Positions 6,831-16,016 of a DNA stretch of 34,253 nt are shown here, in pieces. The DNA is from Candidatus Epulonipiscium sp. Its GTDB lineage: Bacteria; Bacillota; Clostridia; Lachnospirales; JAAYNZ01. The notes beneath the pieces are model-generated. The model was given only the letters and a program-made list of their open reading frames with translations. It searched no databases and was not told the origin of the DNA. The translations under genes and the position numbers were made by a program. Within the stretch, counting starts at the first letter, position 1. Each line of letters starts with the position of its first letter. The DNA is taken from positions 1 to 34,253 of the forward strand of contig JAAYSE010000091.1 of NCBI GenBank assembly GCA_012524135.1, read 5' to 3'.

Positions 6831-6874
6831 AAAATAAAAGATAGGACTTAAGTCCTATCTTTTATTTTTTTTTT
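6831..6874 (+). terminator. Very strong terminator after the spo0E-like gene
   Basis: A perfect palindrome: 19-base arms at 6831-6849 and 6850-6868, with core GATAGGACTT/AAGTCCTATC. A run of T follows to 6874. It insulates the dcw cluster from upstream transcription. Confidence 0.93.
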
Positions 6875-6884
6875 GAAAAAGATC

Positions 6885-6913
6885 TTGATACAGACTCAGA
6901 AGTGTACTAAAAT
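6885..6913 (+). promoter_or_regulatory. SigA promoter of the dcw (mra) operon
   Basis: TTGATA (6885-6890), 17-base spacer, TAAAAT (6908-6913). The start is expected near 6920, just before the MraZ-type repeats. Confidence 0.8.
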
Positions 6914-6924
6914 AAGGATAATAG

Positions 6925-6948
6925 GTGGGGGAAAGTGGTTTAAAGTGG
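6925..6948 (+). promoter_or_regulatory. MraZ-binding repeats (operator)
   Basis: GTGG occurs at 6925, 6935 and 6945, exactly 10 bases apart; the second and third copies share AAAGTGG. MraZ proteins are known to bind short direct repeats of this kind with 10-bp phasing in their own promoter. The repeats overlap the predicted transcription start, so autorepression is likely. Confidence 0.8.
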
Positions 6949-6979
6949 TGATAAAAGATAAAAAGGTGGTTGTTCTGAC

Positions 6980-7411
6980 ATGTTTATGGGAGAATACATC
7001 CATTCTATTGATTCTAAAGGTCGTTTTATTGTACCGATTAAGTTTAGGGAACAACTAGGAGAAAGATTTGTTGTTACGAAAGGATTAGATAACTGTTTGT
7101 TTGTCTATCCTTTGGTTGAATGGAGCCTTTTTGAGCAAAAATTAAAAGCATTGCTCCTTGCCAATCGTGATGCTCGTAAGTTTACTCGGTTTTTCTTTGC
7201 TGGTGCTGTTGAGTGTGACGTAGACAAGCAGGGGAGAATTCTATTACCTTTAAATTTAAGAGAGTATTCACAATTAAAAAAAGAAGCTGTTTTGATTGGA
7301 GTATCTAATCGAGTAGAAATTTGGAGTAAAGAAATGTGGAATGCTTATAATAATGAAGATGATTTTGACGTAAGTGATTTGGCAGATAAAATGGCCGAAT
7401 TAGGAATATAA
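6980..7411 (+). CDS. mraZ: Transcriptional regulator MraZ (143 aa)
   Basis: MraZ has two AbrB/SpoVT-like swapped-hairpin domains and forms a ring that binds promoter repeats of its own operon. The first domain has the classical start [19 protein letters not shown], and the second has [19 protein letters not shown]. The length is normal. The ATG at 6980 has AAAGGTGG (6962-6969) ten bases upstream; a second ATG two codons later is possible. It is the first gene of the dcw operon, directly behind its probable binding site at 6925-6948. Confidence 0.97.
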   Translation: MFMGEYIHSIDSKGRFIVPIKFREQLGERFVVTKGLDNCLFVYPLVEWSLFEQKLKALLLANRDARKFTRFFFAGAVECDVDKQGRILLPLNLREYSQLKKEAVLIGVSNRVEIWSKEMWNAYNNEDDFDVSDLADKMAELGI

Positions 7412-7441
7412 TCAATATGAAGTTATTAAGGATGTGTAGTA

Positions 7442-8377
7442 GTGGAGTTTCAACATGTTTCAGTATTATTAGAAGAATCTATACAAGGTTTAAATATTAA
7501 ACCAGAAGGTATTTATCTAGATGGAACGTTAGGAGGTGCGGGACATAGTGAAAGAATTTGTAAGCAATTAGGAGATCAAGGTCTTTTAATAGGAGTTGAT
7601 CAAGACAGTGATGCTATTGAGGCGGCAAAAAAAAGATTGAAAATATATCAAGATCAAGTTATTTTTTATCAAAGTAATTTTACAAATATCAAAGAAATTT
7701 TACAAATATTCGATATTTTTCGATTGAATGGTATACTGTTGGATTTAGGAGTTTCTTCGTATCAATTAGATGAAGCGGATAGAGGATTTTCGTATATGCA
7801 AGATGGTCCTTTGGATATGAGAATGAATGTAAATGAGGCACGATCTGCAGCACAAATCGTAAATGAATATTCAGAAAAAAAATTAATGCATATTATAAAA
7901 GAATATGGAGAAGAAAGATGGGCAAAACGTATTGCTCAGTTTATTGTTGCAGAACGAAAGAAAAAACCATTAACTAGAACAATGGAATTAGTAGAAGTTA
8001 TTAAAAAAGCAATTCCTAAAGGAGCACGTCGAAATGGACCTCATCCAGCAAAACGAACTTTTCAAGCTATTCGTATTGAAGTGAATCAAGAATTAGCTAT
8101 ATTAGAACAATCTATCCGGGATATGGTAGATGTATTAGATACAGGTGGCAGACTATGTATTATTACTTTTCATTCTTTAGAAGATAGAATTGTGAAACAA
8201 ACATTTCGAAGTTTAGAAAATCCATGTACCTGTCCACCAAATTTTCCAATTTGTATTTGTGGAAAACAACCTTTAGTAAAAGTTATTACAAGGAAACCAA
8301 TTGTACCTACAGATCAAGAAATACAAAACAATCCAAGAGCTCGAAGTGCAAAATTACGAATACTAGAAAAGATTTAA
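7442..8377 (+). CDS. rsmH: 16S rRNA (cytosine-1402-N4)-methyltransferase (311 aa)
   Basis: RsmH (MraW) uses S-adenosylmethionine to methylate C1402 in the ribosomal decoding centre. Seen here: the SAM-binding loop [23 protein letters not shown], the catalytic-region block [17 protein letters not shown] with GPLDMRM, and [15 protein letters not shown]. The C-terminal [13 protein letters not shown] cysteine cluster and RKPI.P.. region are usual in Firmicutes. The start is GTG at 7442 after AAGGATG. It lies 30 bases behind mraZ in the standard dcw position. Confidence 0.97.
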   Translation: MEFQHVSVLLEESIQGLNIKPEGIYLDGTLGGAGHSERICKQLGDQGLLIGVDQDSDAIEAAKKRLKIYQDQVIFYQSNFTNIKEILQIFDIFRLNGILLDLGVSSYQLDEADRGFSYMQDGPLDMRMNVNEARSAAQIVNEYSEKKLMHIIKEYGEERWAKRIAQFIVAERKKKPLTRTMELVEVIKKAIPKGARRNGPHPAKRTFQAIRIEVNQELAILEQSIRDMVDVLDTGGRLCIITFHSLEDRIVKQTFRSLENPCTCPPNFPICICGKQPLVKVITRKPIVPTDQEIQNNPRARSAKLRILEKI

Positions 8378-8421
8378 ATATAGTTACGTTGGGTAAAAAT
8401 AATAGATAAATGGGGGGAAAT

Positions 8422-8955
8422 ATGATGAAAAGGGGATCAGAGTATTATACATATGGAAGTAGTGCGCATGATTTAGGACAAAGTTATATATCATCATTAC
8501 AAATACCTTCTGAAGTGACACAACCTCAAATAGAACAGGAGTCAAAAAAACGGCAAAAAGCAAAGCAAAGGGCATATCAGAAAAAAAGCATTTTATATAA
8601 GTTGCAATTATTAGCATGTACGATTCTTTTTTTTGCAGGTTGTTTAATATTAATGGTAGGATACTCAGCGATTAGTTCTCAACAAGCGAATATAGCAGAG
8701 ATGACTAAAACCTTACAAGAATTACAGAAAAAAAATGCTATGATTCAAGGAGAAATTGGTGAAAATATGGATTTAAAAAAGCTAGAGGAGAAAGCCACTT
8801 GTCAATTAGGAATGGTACATCCCAATGAGCATCAATTAGTTTATATCGACATTCCCCAAAATAGTTATACGGTATTATATCAGCCTATACAATCAGATTC
8901 TACAGAAACCTCTTTTCTTTCTTCTATTTTTCGATTTTTAACTAAGGTTTGGTGA
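8422..8955 (+). CDS. ftsL: Cell division protein FtsL-like (177 aa)
   Basis: This is a bitopic membrane protein in the FtsL position. It has a long basic cytoplasmic N-terminus (1-58), one membrane helix (about 60-82), then a coiled-coil segment (about 86-125, MTKTLQELQKKNAMIQGEI) and a conserved LGMVHPNEHQLVYI block. FtsL works with DivIC and FtsQ to activate septal peptidoglycan synthesis. A GGGGGG site at 8412-8417 fits the ATGs at 8422 or 8425. The upstream in-frame ATG at 8410 has no ribosome binding site. It is longer than typical FtsL because of its tails. Only four bases separate it from the PBP gene. Confidence 0.85.
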   Translation: MMKRGSEYYTYGSSAHDLGQSYISSLQIPSEVTQPQIEQESKKRQKAKQRAYQKKSILYKLQLLACTILFFAGCLILMVGYSAISSQQANIAEMTKTLQELQKKNAMIQGEIGENMDLKKLEEKATCQLGMVHPNEHQLVYIDIPQNSYTVLYQPIQSDSTETSFLSSIFRFLTKVW

Positions 8956-8959
8956 TGTT

Positions 8960-11122
8960 ATGGAAAAAAAGGATAGGCAGATACAACGACGATTGGGATT
9001 TGTTTTACTTAGCTTTTTAATGGGGATATTTTTTTTAATTTATCGATTAGGATATATTAAGTTAGTAAATGGAGAGGAGTATGAAAAAAAGGCAATTGGA
9101 CAACAACTTCTTTTAGATCAACAAATCCCAGCAAGGAGAGGTGGGATTTATGATAGGAATCAACATATATTAGCTTTAGATTATACAGTATATAATTTGA
9201 TTTTAGATACAGTAGTATTACATCATTATGAAAAAGAAGAACATGAAAAAACTATAAATTTTCTTAAAGAAATAGTAGAAATTCCCCAAGAGGAGCTTTG
9301 GAAGCATATTAATTCAGAAACACAACGATATTATATTGTTTTAAGAAAGGAAATACCTCAACAGGAAGGACAAAAAATACAAGAAGAAATAAAAACGCAA
9401 AAGATTAAGGGGGTCTGGCTAGAAGAAGACTCCCTTCGTAATTATAATTATGATTCCTTGGCTTCTCATGTAATTGGTTTTGTAGGAGCTAAAGAAGGAC
9501 GCCTAGGTCTTGAGCTTCAATATAATCGTTGGTTAACAGGAATACCGGGACGAAATTTTAGAACTTTTGAACAAGGCCATTATGTTATGAAAAACTATAT
9601 ACAGCCTACTCATGGATTGTCTTTGATATTAACTATTGATGAGGCAATTCAACACTATACAGAAGAAGCTCTATTAGAAGCGATGAGAGAGTATGAACCT
9701 GAAAGTGCATCAGCAATTGTCATGGTACCTAAAACAGGCGAAATATTGGCAATGACCTCTTTCCCTAATTTTAACTCTAATAAGCCAGGAAATATAGATC
9801 ATCTTGTAGATGCAGAGCGTTATCAAACGATGACTCAAGAAGAAAGAACAAAAATGCTAAATAAAGTATGGCAAAATTTTAATATTACGTATACTTATGA
9901 ACCAGGTTCTACTTTTAAACCCATGGTAGTAGCTGCAGCTTTAGAAGAAAATGTTATATCCATATCCGATACTTTTTATTGTGGAGGATATAAAAATGTT
10001 GCAGGTACGATTATTCGTTGTTGGAAAAGAAGTGGGCACGGAGAACAAACGATAGAAGAAATTTTAGCTAATTCTTGTAATGTGGGTATGATGGATATTG
10101 CTGAAAAGATGGGAAAAGAAGTATTTTATCGTTATCAAAAAGCTTTTGGATTTGGTACAAAAACAGGAATTGATTTACCAGGGGAGCAAGATGCTGCAGG
10201 TCTTCTTCATAAAGAGGAAAATTTAGGCCCTGTTGAATTAGCTACGAGTTCTTTTGGACAAACCTTTAATGCAACACCCATTCAGATGATAACTGCTTTT
10301 ACAGCTGTAATTAATGGTGGAAATTTAGTTAGACCTCATCTAGTAGCACAAATGATTGATTCTAATGGAAATCCTGTACAAGAAGCGGATAAAGAGATTC
10401 GAAAAAAGGTAATTTCAGAGAAAACTTCTAAACAAATGAGAGAGACTTTAGAAAGTGTAGTAACCGCAGGGACTGGAAGAGGAGCTAGGATACCTGGATT
10501 TCGAATTGGGGGAAAGACAGGAACAGCAGAACAAGGATCTCGTACGAATCCGGAAGAACATAGATATATTTTTTCGTTTATTGGATTTGCTCCTGTTGAA
10601 GATCCTCAAGTGATTGTTTTTGTTGCTTTAAATCGTCCTAAAGATGACACTATTGGAAGTACTATGGTAACAACGGTATGCAAAAACATTATGGAAAGGA
10701 CATTACCTTATTTAGGAATTTCAAAAACAGAAGTTCTGGAAAAAGAAGATAACCAAGAACCTACTATTAGTGATTATACGGATTTATTTTTAATGGATGC
10801 TATACAGGATATTAAAGATCAAGGATTGCAATATGAAATTGTTGGAAAAGGAAGTACTATTGTAAACCAAATGCCAAAGGCAGGAACAAAGGTTCCAGTT
10901 AATACTTTAGTGTATTTATATGTAACAGCTAATGATACACAAGAAGTAGTAGAAGTTCCTAATGTTATAGGATCTACTTATGAAGAAGCTTTTGAAACAA
11001 TAAAAAAGCAGTATTTAATTCCTACTTTTATTGGTGAAGGAAATATTGTCGAGGGACAAGAACCTAAATCTGGAACCCGAGTAGATAAAAATACTGAGGT
11101 TATTATACAATTGAAAAAATAG
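8960..11122 (+). CDS. pbpB: Class B penicillin-binding protein, PBP2B/FtsI type with two PASTA domains (720 aa)
   Basis: This is the septal DD-transpeptidase. Its order is a membrane anchor (about 12-33), a dimerisation domain, then the transpeptidase domain with S317-T-F-K320, S372-C-N374 and K519-T-G521. Two PASTA repeats end the protein (about 600-657 and 663-720). Position and two PASTA domains match pbpB of Bacillus, followed by spoVD in the same order here. S317 is the expected acylated nucleophile and the target of beta-lactams. The ATG lies 4 bases after ftsL and has only a weak GGTGATG site, suggesting coupling. Confidence 0.93.
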   Translation: MEKKDRQIQRRLGFVLLSFLMGIFFLIYRLGYIKLVNGEEYEKKAIGQQLLLDQQIPARRGGIYDRNQHILALDYTVYNLILDTVVLHHYEKEEHEKTINFLKEIVEIPQEELWKHINSETQRYYIVLRKEIPQQEGQKIQEEIKTQKIKGVWLEEDSLRNYNYDSLASHVIGFVGAKEGRLGLELQYNRWLTGIPGRNFRTFEQGHYVMKNYIQPTHGLSLILTIDEAIQHYTEEALLEAMREYEPESASAIVMVPKTGEILAMTSFPNFNSNKPGNIDHLVDAERYQTMTQEERTKMLNKVWQNFNITYTYEPGSTFKPMVVAAALEENVISISDTFYCGGYKNVAGTIIRCWKRSGHGEQTIEEILANSCNVGMMDIAEKMGKEVFYRYQKAFGFGTKTGIDLPGEQDAAGLLHKEENLGPVELATSSFGQTFNATPIQMITAFTAVINGGNLVRPHLVAQMIDSNGNPVQEADKEIRKKVISEKTSKQMRETLESVVTAGTGRGARIPGFRIGGKTGTAEQGSRTNPEEHRYIFSFIGFAPVEDPQVIVFVALNRPKDDTIGSTMVTTVCKNIMERTLPYLGISKTEVLEKEDNQEPTISDYTDLFLMDAIQDIKDQGLQYEIVGKGSTIVNQMPKAGTKVPVNTLVYLYVTANDTQEVVEVPNVIGSTYEEAFETIKKQYLIPTFIGEGNIVEGQEPKSGTRVDKNTEVIIQLKK

Positions 11123-11164
11123 CATAAGATCCTTGCTTATACAATACAATGTTATAAAGTAATT

Positions 11165-11191
11165 CTTATCTAACCCTAGACGTTAGCTAAG
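11165..11191 (+). other. Hairpin in the pbpB-spoVD gap
   Basis: CTTA-T-CTAAC (11165-11174) can pair with GTTAG-C-TAAG (11182-11191), with one internal mismatch and a seven-base loop. There is no T-tract. It may be an mRNA-processing or weak attenuation structure. Confidence 0.35.
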
Positions 11192-11224
11192 GATATGATT
11201 ATAATGTATAGGTGGGATTTAACT

Positions 11225-13171
11225 ATGAATCATAAACCTTCGATAATGATTAAAAGGCGTCTCCTTTTTTTTCTAACTGTTATTACAATTGGAATTATTG
11301 GGTTAATTTTTCGTATCAGTTATATTCAGATTATACAAGGAGATTATTTAAAAAATCTAGCCTGGGAACAACAAACCCGCGATCGGCTTATTGCTCCGCA
11401 AAGAGGTTCGATTTATGACCGTAATGGGATTCCATTAGCTCAAAATGCCTCAGTAGCTACTGTTAGTGTAATTCATAATCAAATTCAGGATAAAGAAGAA
11501 GTGATTGAAGCTTTAGTAGACGTTTTGGATTTAGAATATGAAGAAGTGAAGCAAAAAGTAGAACGAGTCGTAGCCTTAGAAAGAATTAAGTCTAGGGTAG
11601 ATAAAGAAGTGGCTGATAAATTAAGAGAAAAAAATATTCCTGGTATTGTAGTGGATGAAGATTCTAAACGATATTATCCTCATCGTAATTTAGCTTCACA
11701 TGTTCTTGGTTTTGTAGGAAAAGATAATCAGGGAATTATTGGTATTGAAGTAAAGTATGATGAGTATTTACGAGGAATACCAGGTAAAATTGTAACAGAA
11801 TCAGATGCAAAAGGTAGAGATATTTCAGGTGGGATTCAAAAAAGAATTGAACCTCTTCCAGGAAATCATCTTGTTACTAGTATTGATATTGTGGTACAAC
11901 AGTATGCAGAACAGGCATTAGAAAAAGTATTACAAGGGAAGGAAGCAAAAAAAGGCTCTATTTTGATTATGAATCCTAAGACAGGAGAAATATTAGCAAT
12001 GGCGAATAAGCCAGATTTTGATTTAAATGAACCTTTTCGTATTCAAGATCCAACTTTACAAGTAAATTGGAATCAGCTTTCTCAAAAAGAACAAATGGAT
12101 GCTTTAAATCAAATGTGGAGGAATTTTAGTATTAATGATACTTATGAACCAGGTTCTACTTTTAAAATAGTAACTTCTACAGCTGGTTTAGAAGAAAAAG
12201 TGGTTACGCTAGAGGATACATTTTCATGTCCAGGATATCGAATTGTAGCAGATCGAAGAATACGATGTCATAAAACGGGAGGTCATGGAACTGAAACTTT
12301 TTTAGAAGGAGTTTTAAATTCTTGTAATCCAGTTTTTATGGACGTAGCAGATCGATTGGGAGCAGAAGCCTTTTATAAATATATGAAGTTATTTGGTTTT
12401 GATGAAAAAACAGGTATTGATATTCCAGGAGAAGCAGTCGGCATTATGCATGATATAAAAAAAGTAGGTCCAGTAGAGTTAGCAACAATGTCTTTCGGAC
12501 AATCATTTCAAATCACACCGTTGCAATTAATTCGAGCAGGTGCTGCTATTGTAAATGGAGGATATTTAGTTACGCCTCATATTGGAAGGGAATTGGTAAA
12601 TGAGGAAGGAAATATTATTAAAATTTTTGAATATGACAATAAAAAACAAATTATTTCAAAAGAAACTTCTGATATTATGCGGTCTATTTTAGAATCTGTA
12701 GTATCAGAAGGAACAGGTCATAGGACTTATTTGCCGGGTTATAAAATTGGAGGTAAAACAGCAACTTCTGAAAAATTACCTCGAAGTAATCATAAATATA
12801 TTGCTTCTTTTATAGGATTTGCTCCTGCTGATGATCCACAAGTAATAGCTCTTATTCTTATTGATGAGCCTGTAGGAATTTATTATGGCGGAACAGTAGC
12901 AGCACCGGTAGTTAAAGAAATATTTGAAAATATACTTCCTTATTTAGGAATTGAACCTAAATATACGGACCAAGAATTAACATTAGAAGGAGTAGGAGAT
13001 GTAGACATTCCTAATGTACTTCAAAAATCTTTATCAGAAGTGAGACAAGAAGCGAGGGAATTAGGTTTAACATTGGAAGTTTTAGGAGAAGGGAATATTG
13101 TTAAGGAACAGTTTCCACTTCCAGGTGAAAAAGTAAGTAAAGGAACAAAATTAATTATATATATAGAATAG
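11225..13171 (+). CDS. spoVD: Stage V sporulation protein D-type transpeptidase (648 aa, one PASTA)
   Basis: SpoVD is the class B PBP that works with SpoVE to build spore cortex. It has a membrane helix (about 12-32), R60-G-S-I-Y-D-R, the active-site S311-T-F-K314 and S366-C-N368, and one C-terminal PASTA domain (about 590-648). The third active-site motif reads K511-T-A513 instead of the usual KTG. The start at 11225 follows AGGTGGG; in-frame ATGs further upstream (11195, 11204) lack a site. Its paralogue pbpB is immediately upstream. A hairpin (11165-11191) lies in the 100-bp gap between the two. Assignment to SpoVD rather than FtsI rests on position and PASTA count. Confidence 0.9.
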   Translation: MNHKPSIMIKRRLLFFLTVITIGIIGLIFRISYIQIIQGDYLKNLAWEQQTRDRLIAPQRGSIYDRNGIPLAQNASVATVSVIHNQIQDKEEVIEALVDVLDLEYEEVKQKVERVVALERIKSRVDKEVADKLREKNIPGIVVDEDSKRYYPHRNLASHVLGFVGKDNQGIIGIEVKYDEYLRGIPGKIVTESDAKGRDISGGIQKRIEPLPGNHLVTSIDIVVQQYAEQALEKVLQGKEAKKGSILIMNPKTGEILAMANKPDFDLNEPFRIQDPTLQVNWNQLSQKEQMDALNQMWRNFSINDTYEPGSTFKIVTSTAGLEEKVVTLEDTFSCPGYRIVADRRIRCHKTGGHGTETFLEGVLNSCNPVFMDVADRLGAEAFYKYMKLFGFDEKTGIDIPGEAVGIMHDIKKVGPVELATMSFGQSFQITPLQLIRAGAAIVNGGYLVTPHIGRELVNEEGNIIKIFEYDNKKQIISKETSDIMRSILESVVSEGTGHRTYLPGYKIGGKTATSEKLPRSNHKYIASFIGFAPADDPQVIALILIDEPVGIYYGGTVAAPVVKEIFENILPYLGIEPKYTDQELTLEGVGDVDIPNVLQKSLSEVRQEARELGLTLEVLGEGNIVKEQFPLPGEKVSKGTKLIIYIE

Positions 13172-13182
13172 GAGGGAATATT

Positions 13183-14640
13183 GTGAAACTTAAGGAATTA
13201 ATGGGTTCGATTTGTTATCAACGAATCCAAGGCAATATAGAAGTTGATATTTCACATCTATCTTATAATTCTAAACATATTCAGCCAGGAACTTTATTTT
13301 TTTGTATTAAGGGGTTTCAAACAGATGGACATCAATATGCCATAGATGCTGTTCAAAAGGGAGCTATTGCTTTAATTGTGGAAGATTCTATATCAAATAT
13401 CCCAGAAGATATAACGGTTCTTCAAGTGGATAATACAAGAAAAGTTATGTCCCTTATTTCAACAAATTTCTATAATCATCCTGCATCAAAAATGAATATA
13501 ATAGGAGTTACAGGTACAAACGGAAAAACAACGATTACATTTTTAATCGACGCTATTATAAAGGAAGCAGGTCGCAAAACGGGGGTCATTGGTACAATTC
13601 ATAATAAAATAGGAGATAAGGTTGTACCTTCTGAACGAACAACTCCAGAGTCTATTGATTTACAAAAATTATTTGCCCAAATGGAAAGTGAAAAAGTTGA
13701 TGATATCATTATGGAAGTGTCTTCACATTCTCTTGCATTAGATCGTGTTGCGGGATGTCATTTTAAAGTAGGTGTATTTACAAATTTAACTTTAGATCAT
13801 TTAGACTTTCACAAAACTATGGATCAGTATAAAGCAGCAAAGGCTAAATTATTTCAGCATTCTGAGTATGCAGTGATCAATGCAGATGATTCAGTAGCTG
13901 AATATATAATAAAATCTAGCAATGGAAAAGTACTTACGTATGGTATTGATAAAGACGCAGATCTCATCGCTTATGATTTACAAATTACAGCTGATGGTGT
14001 ATCTTTTAATATAGACATTGATAATGAAAAAAGAAATTTTTATCTTAATATTCCAGGAAAATTTAGTGTATATAATGGTTTGGCAGCAATAGGTACCTGT
14101 TTATGTCTAGGAATTCCACCTTCGATTATTCAAGAAGGATTAAAGAAAGTGAATAATGTTCCTGGACGTTTTCAAACGATTTCTTCTCCTGTAGGTTATC
14201 GCATAATTGTTGATTATGCTCATGCTCCTGATGGATTAGAAAATATATTAAAAACGGTTCAAGAATTTAAAACAGGTAGAATTATCACTGTCTTTGGTTG
14301 CGGTGGTAATCGTGATAAAAGCAAACGTCCTATTATGGGTAAAATTGCTGGAACCTATTCAGACTTTTGTGTTTTAACATCGGATAATCCTCGTTCGGAG
14401 GAACCACTTCAAATATTAGATGAAATTGAAGTAGGAATTCAAAAAACAGATTGTCCATATACAAAAATTGTAGATCGTAAAAAAGGAATTATTTTTGCAC
14501 TCGAAGAAGCTAGAGCCGAGGATATTGTAATTATTGCAGGTAAAGGACATGAAAAGTATCAAATTTTTGATCAAGGACAAAAAATACATTTTGATGATGT
14601 AGAAATAGTAGAAGAATATATACAGGAGGAATCGATGTGA
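13183..14640 (+). CDS. murE: UDP-MurNAc-tripeptide synthetase, meso-DAP type (485 aa)
   Basis: MurE adds the third amino acid to UDP-MurNAc-L-Ala-D-Glu. The ATP-binding loop GTNGKT is at 111-116, the TTPESIDLQ substrate loop about 153-161, NLTLDHLDFH at 201-210 and the Mur-ligase lysine region YKAAKAKLF near 216-224. The selectivity motif D401-N-P-R404 is the version found in meso-diaminopimelate-adding enzymes, not lysine-adding ones. The start is GTG at 13183 after AGGAGGGA, 11 bases behind spoVD. Its stop overlaps the start of murF (GTGA). Confidence 0.97.
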   Translation: MKLKELMGSICYQRIQGNIEVDISHLSYNSKHIQPGTLFFCIKGFQTDGHQYAIDAVQKGAIALIVEDSISNIPEDITVLQVDNTRKVMSLISTNFYNHPASKMNIIGVTGTNGKTTITFLIDAIIKEAGRKTGVIGTIHNKIGDKVVPSERTTPESIDLQKLFAQMESEKVDDIIMEVSSHSLALDRVAGCHFKVGVFTNLTLDHLDFHKTMDQYKAAKAKLFQHSEYAVINADDSVAEYIIKSSNGKVLTYGIDKDADLIAYDLQITADGVSFNIDIDNEKRNFYLNIPGKFSVYNGLAAIGTCLCLGIPPSIIQEGLKKVNNVPGRFQTISSPVGYRIIVDYAHAPDGLENILKTVQEFKTGRIITVFGCGGNRDKSKRPIMGKIAGTYSDFCVLTSDNPRSEEPLQILDEIEVGIQKTDCPYTKIVDRKKGIIFALEEARAEDIVIIAGKGHEKYQIFDQGQKIHFDDVEIVEEYIQEESM

Positions 14641-16016
14641 AACCTATTCAACTATCCTGGCTTTTACAAGTAATAGAAGGAAACTTGATAAAAGGAGAAG
14701 AACAAGTAGAAGGTACAATATGTGGGATTTCCACTGATACTAGAAAGATTCAATTAGGTGATTTATTTATTCCTCTTCGTGGAGAACGATTTGATGGACA
14801 TGATTTTATTGAAGAAGCTTATAAAAAAGGAGCTATAGGATGTATATCTGAACGTCAAGATGTTCAGATTCCTAATGGAAAATGGTTGTTTCTTGTTTCA
14901 GATACAAAAAAAGCAATGATGGATTTAGCAGAGGCCTACCGTAAATGTTTTTCTATACCTGTGATTGGAGTTACAGGAAGCGTAGGTAAAACGAGTACAA
15001 AAGACATGATTGCATCAATTCTTTCTCAGAAAGGTTCTATTTTAAAAACACAAGGAAATTATAATAATGAGATAGGTGTACCTTTAACTATTTTTGGTTT
15101 ACAATCGGCTCATCAATTTGCTATAGTAGAAATGGGAATGAGTGGATTTGGAGAAATTCATAATTTGAGTAAGATTGTCCGACCTCAATTTGCTATTATT
15201 ACTAATATAGGGGTTTCTCATATTGAGTATTTAGGAAGTCGAGAGGGAATTTTAAAGGCAAAAAGTGAAATTTTTGATTATCTTGCTCCTAATGGAGTAG
15301 CTATTATCAATGGAGATGAACCGTTACTTCGATCATTACAAGAAACACTTTCTTGTTCAGTTATTACTTTCGGGCATAAAAATACCAATATGTATTGGGC
15401 ACAAATAAAACAATATCAAGATCAAGGAATGCAGCTTTTGGTTCATACACCTTCTAATGAATTTATGTTAGAAGTACCTTGTATAGGTGAACATTGGATT
15501 TATAATATTTTACCTGGTGTTGCGATAGCAGAATTAGTAGGTTTAAGTGTAGAACAAATTCAAAGAGGAGTTTTATATTTTGTACCTAGTGGAATGCGTA
15601 TGGAAAGAGAATCTACGGCTTATCCATTACATATTATTAATGATACATATAATGCGAGCCTAGATTCAATGAAAGCAGCGATAAAAGTATTAACTCATTT
15701 ATCTGTACCAGGTAGGAAAGTAGTTATTTTAGGAGATATTTTTGAACTTGGTAAGTATTCTCAAGAAATTCATAGAGAATTAGGAAGATATGTTGCACAA
15801 AAACCTATTGATTCTTTATTATTTGTAGGAGAAGCGGCAAAAGAAATAGCAGTAGGAGCTCAACAAATGGGGAAAAAAAGCTTTTATTTTAAAACAAAGG
15901 AAAATTTACTAGATGCAATTTCTTCTTTAATTCAAAAAGATGATACAATTTTAATTAAAGCATCAAGAGGAATGCACTTAGAAGAAGTTGTGGAAAAACT
16001 TAAAGAGGTGAAATGA
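14637..16016 (+). CDS. murF: UDP-MurNAc-tripeptide:D-Ala-D-Ala ligase (459 aa)
   Basis: MurF finishes the soluble pentapeptide precursor by adding D-Ala-D-Ala. Visible are the N-terminal STDTRKIQLGDLFIPL substrate domain, the P-loop G114-S-V-G-K-T119, NYNNEIGVPLT, AIVEMGMSGFGEI and the late NDTYNASLDSMKAA block. Length is typical. Translation probably starts at GTG in the GTGA overlap with murE, with AGGAGGA just upstream. An ATGA overlap joins it to mraY, so murE-murF-mraY are translationally coupled. Confidence 0.96.
   Translation: MKPIQLSWLLQVIEGNLIKGEEQVEGTICGISTDTRKIQLGDLFIPLRGERFDGHDFIEEAYKKGAIGCISERQDVQIPNGKWLFLVSDTKKAMMDLAEAYRKCFSIPVIGVTGSVGKTSTKDMIASILSQKGSILKTQGNYNNEIGVPLTIFGLQSAHQFAIVEMGMSGFGEIHNLSKIVRPQFAIITNIGVSHIEYLGSREGILKAKSEIFDYLAPNGVAIINGDEPLLRSLQETLSCSVITFGHKNTNMYWAQIKQYQDQGMQLLVHTPSNEFMLEVPCIGEHWIYNILPGVAIAELVGLSVEQIQRGVLYFVPSGMRMERESTAYPLHIINDTYNASLDSMKAAIKVLTHLSVPGRKVVILGDIFELGKYSQEIHRELGRYVAQKPIDSLLFVGEAAKEIAVGAQQMGKKSFYFKTKENLLDAISSLIQKDDTILIKASRGMHLEEVVEKLKEVK

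Noticed and set aside
6873-7058. Open frame crossing the mra promoter and the start of mraZ
   Set aside because: It covers the promoter, operator and a different frame of mraZ, with no start signal.
11177-11205. TAGACG-17-TATAAT as a spoVD promoter
   Set aside because: The start would fall near 11212, within the ribosome binding site AGGTGGG, so the mRNA would lack it. Not listed as a promoter.
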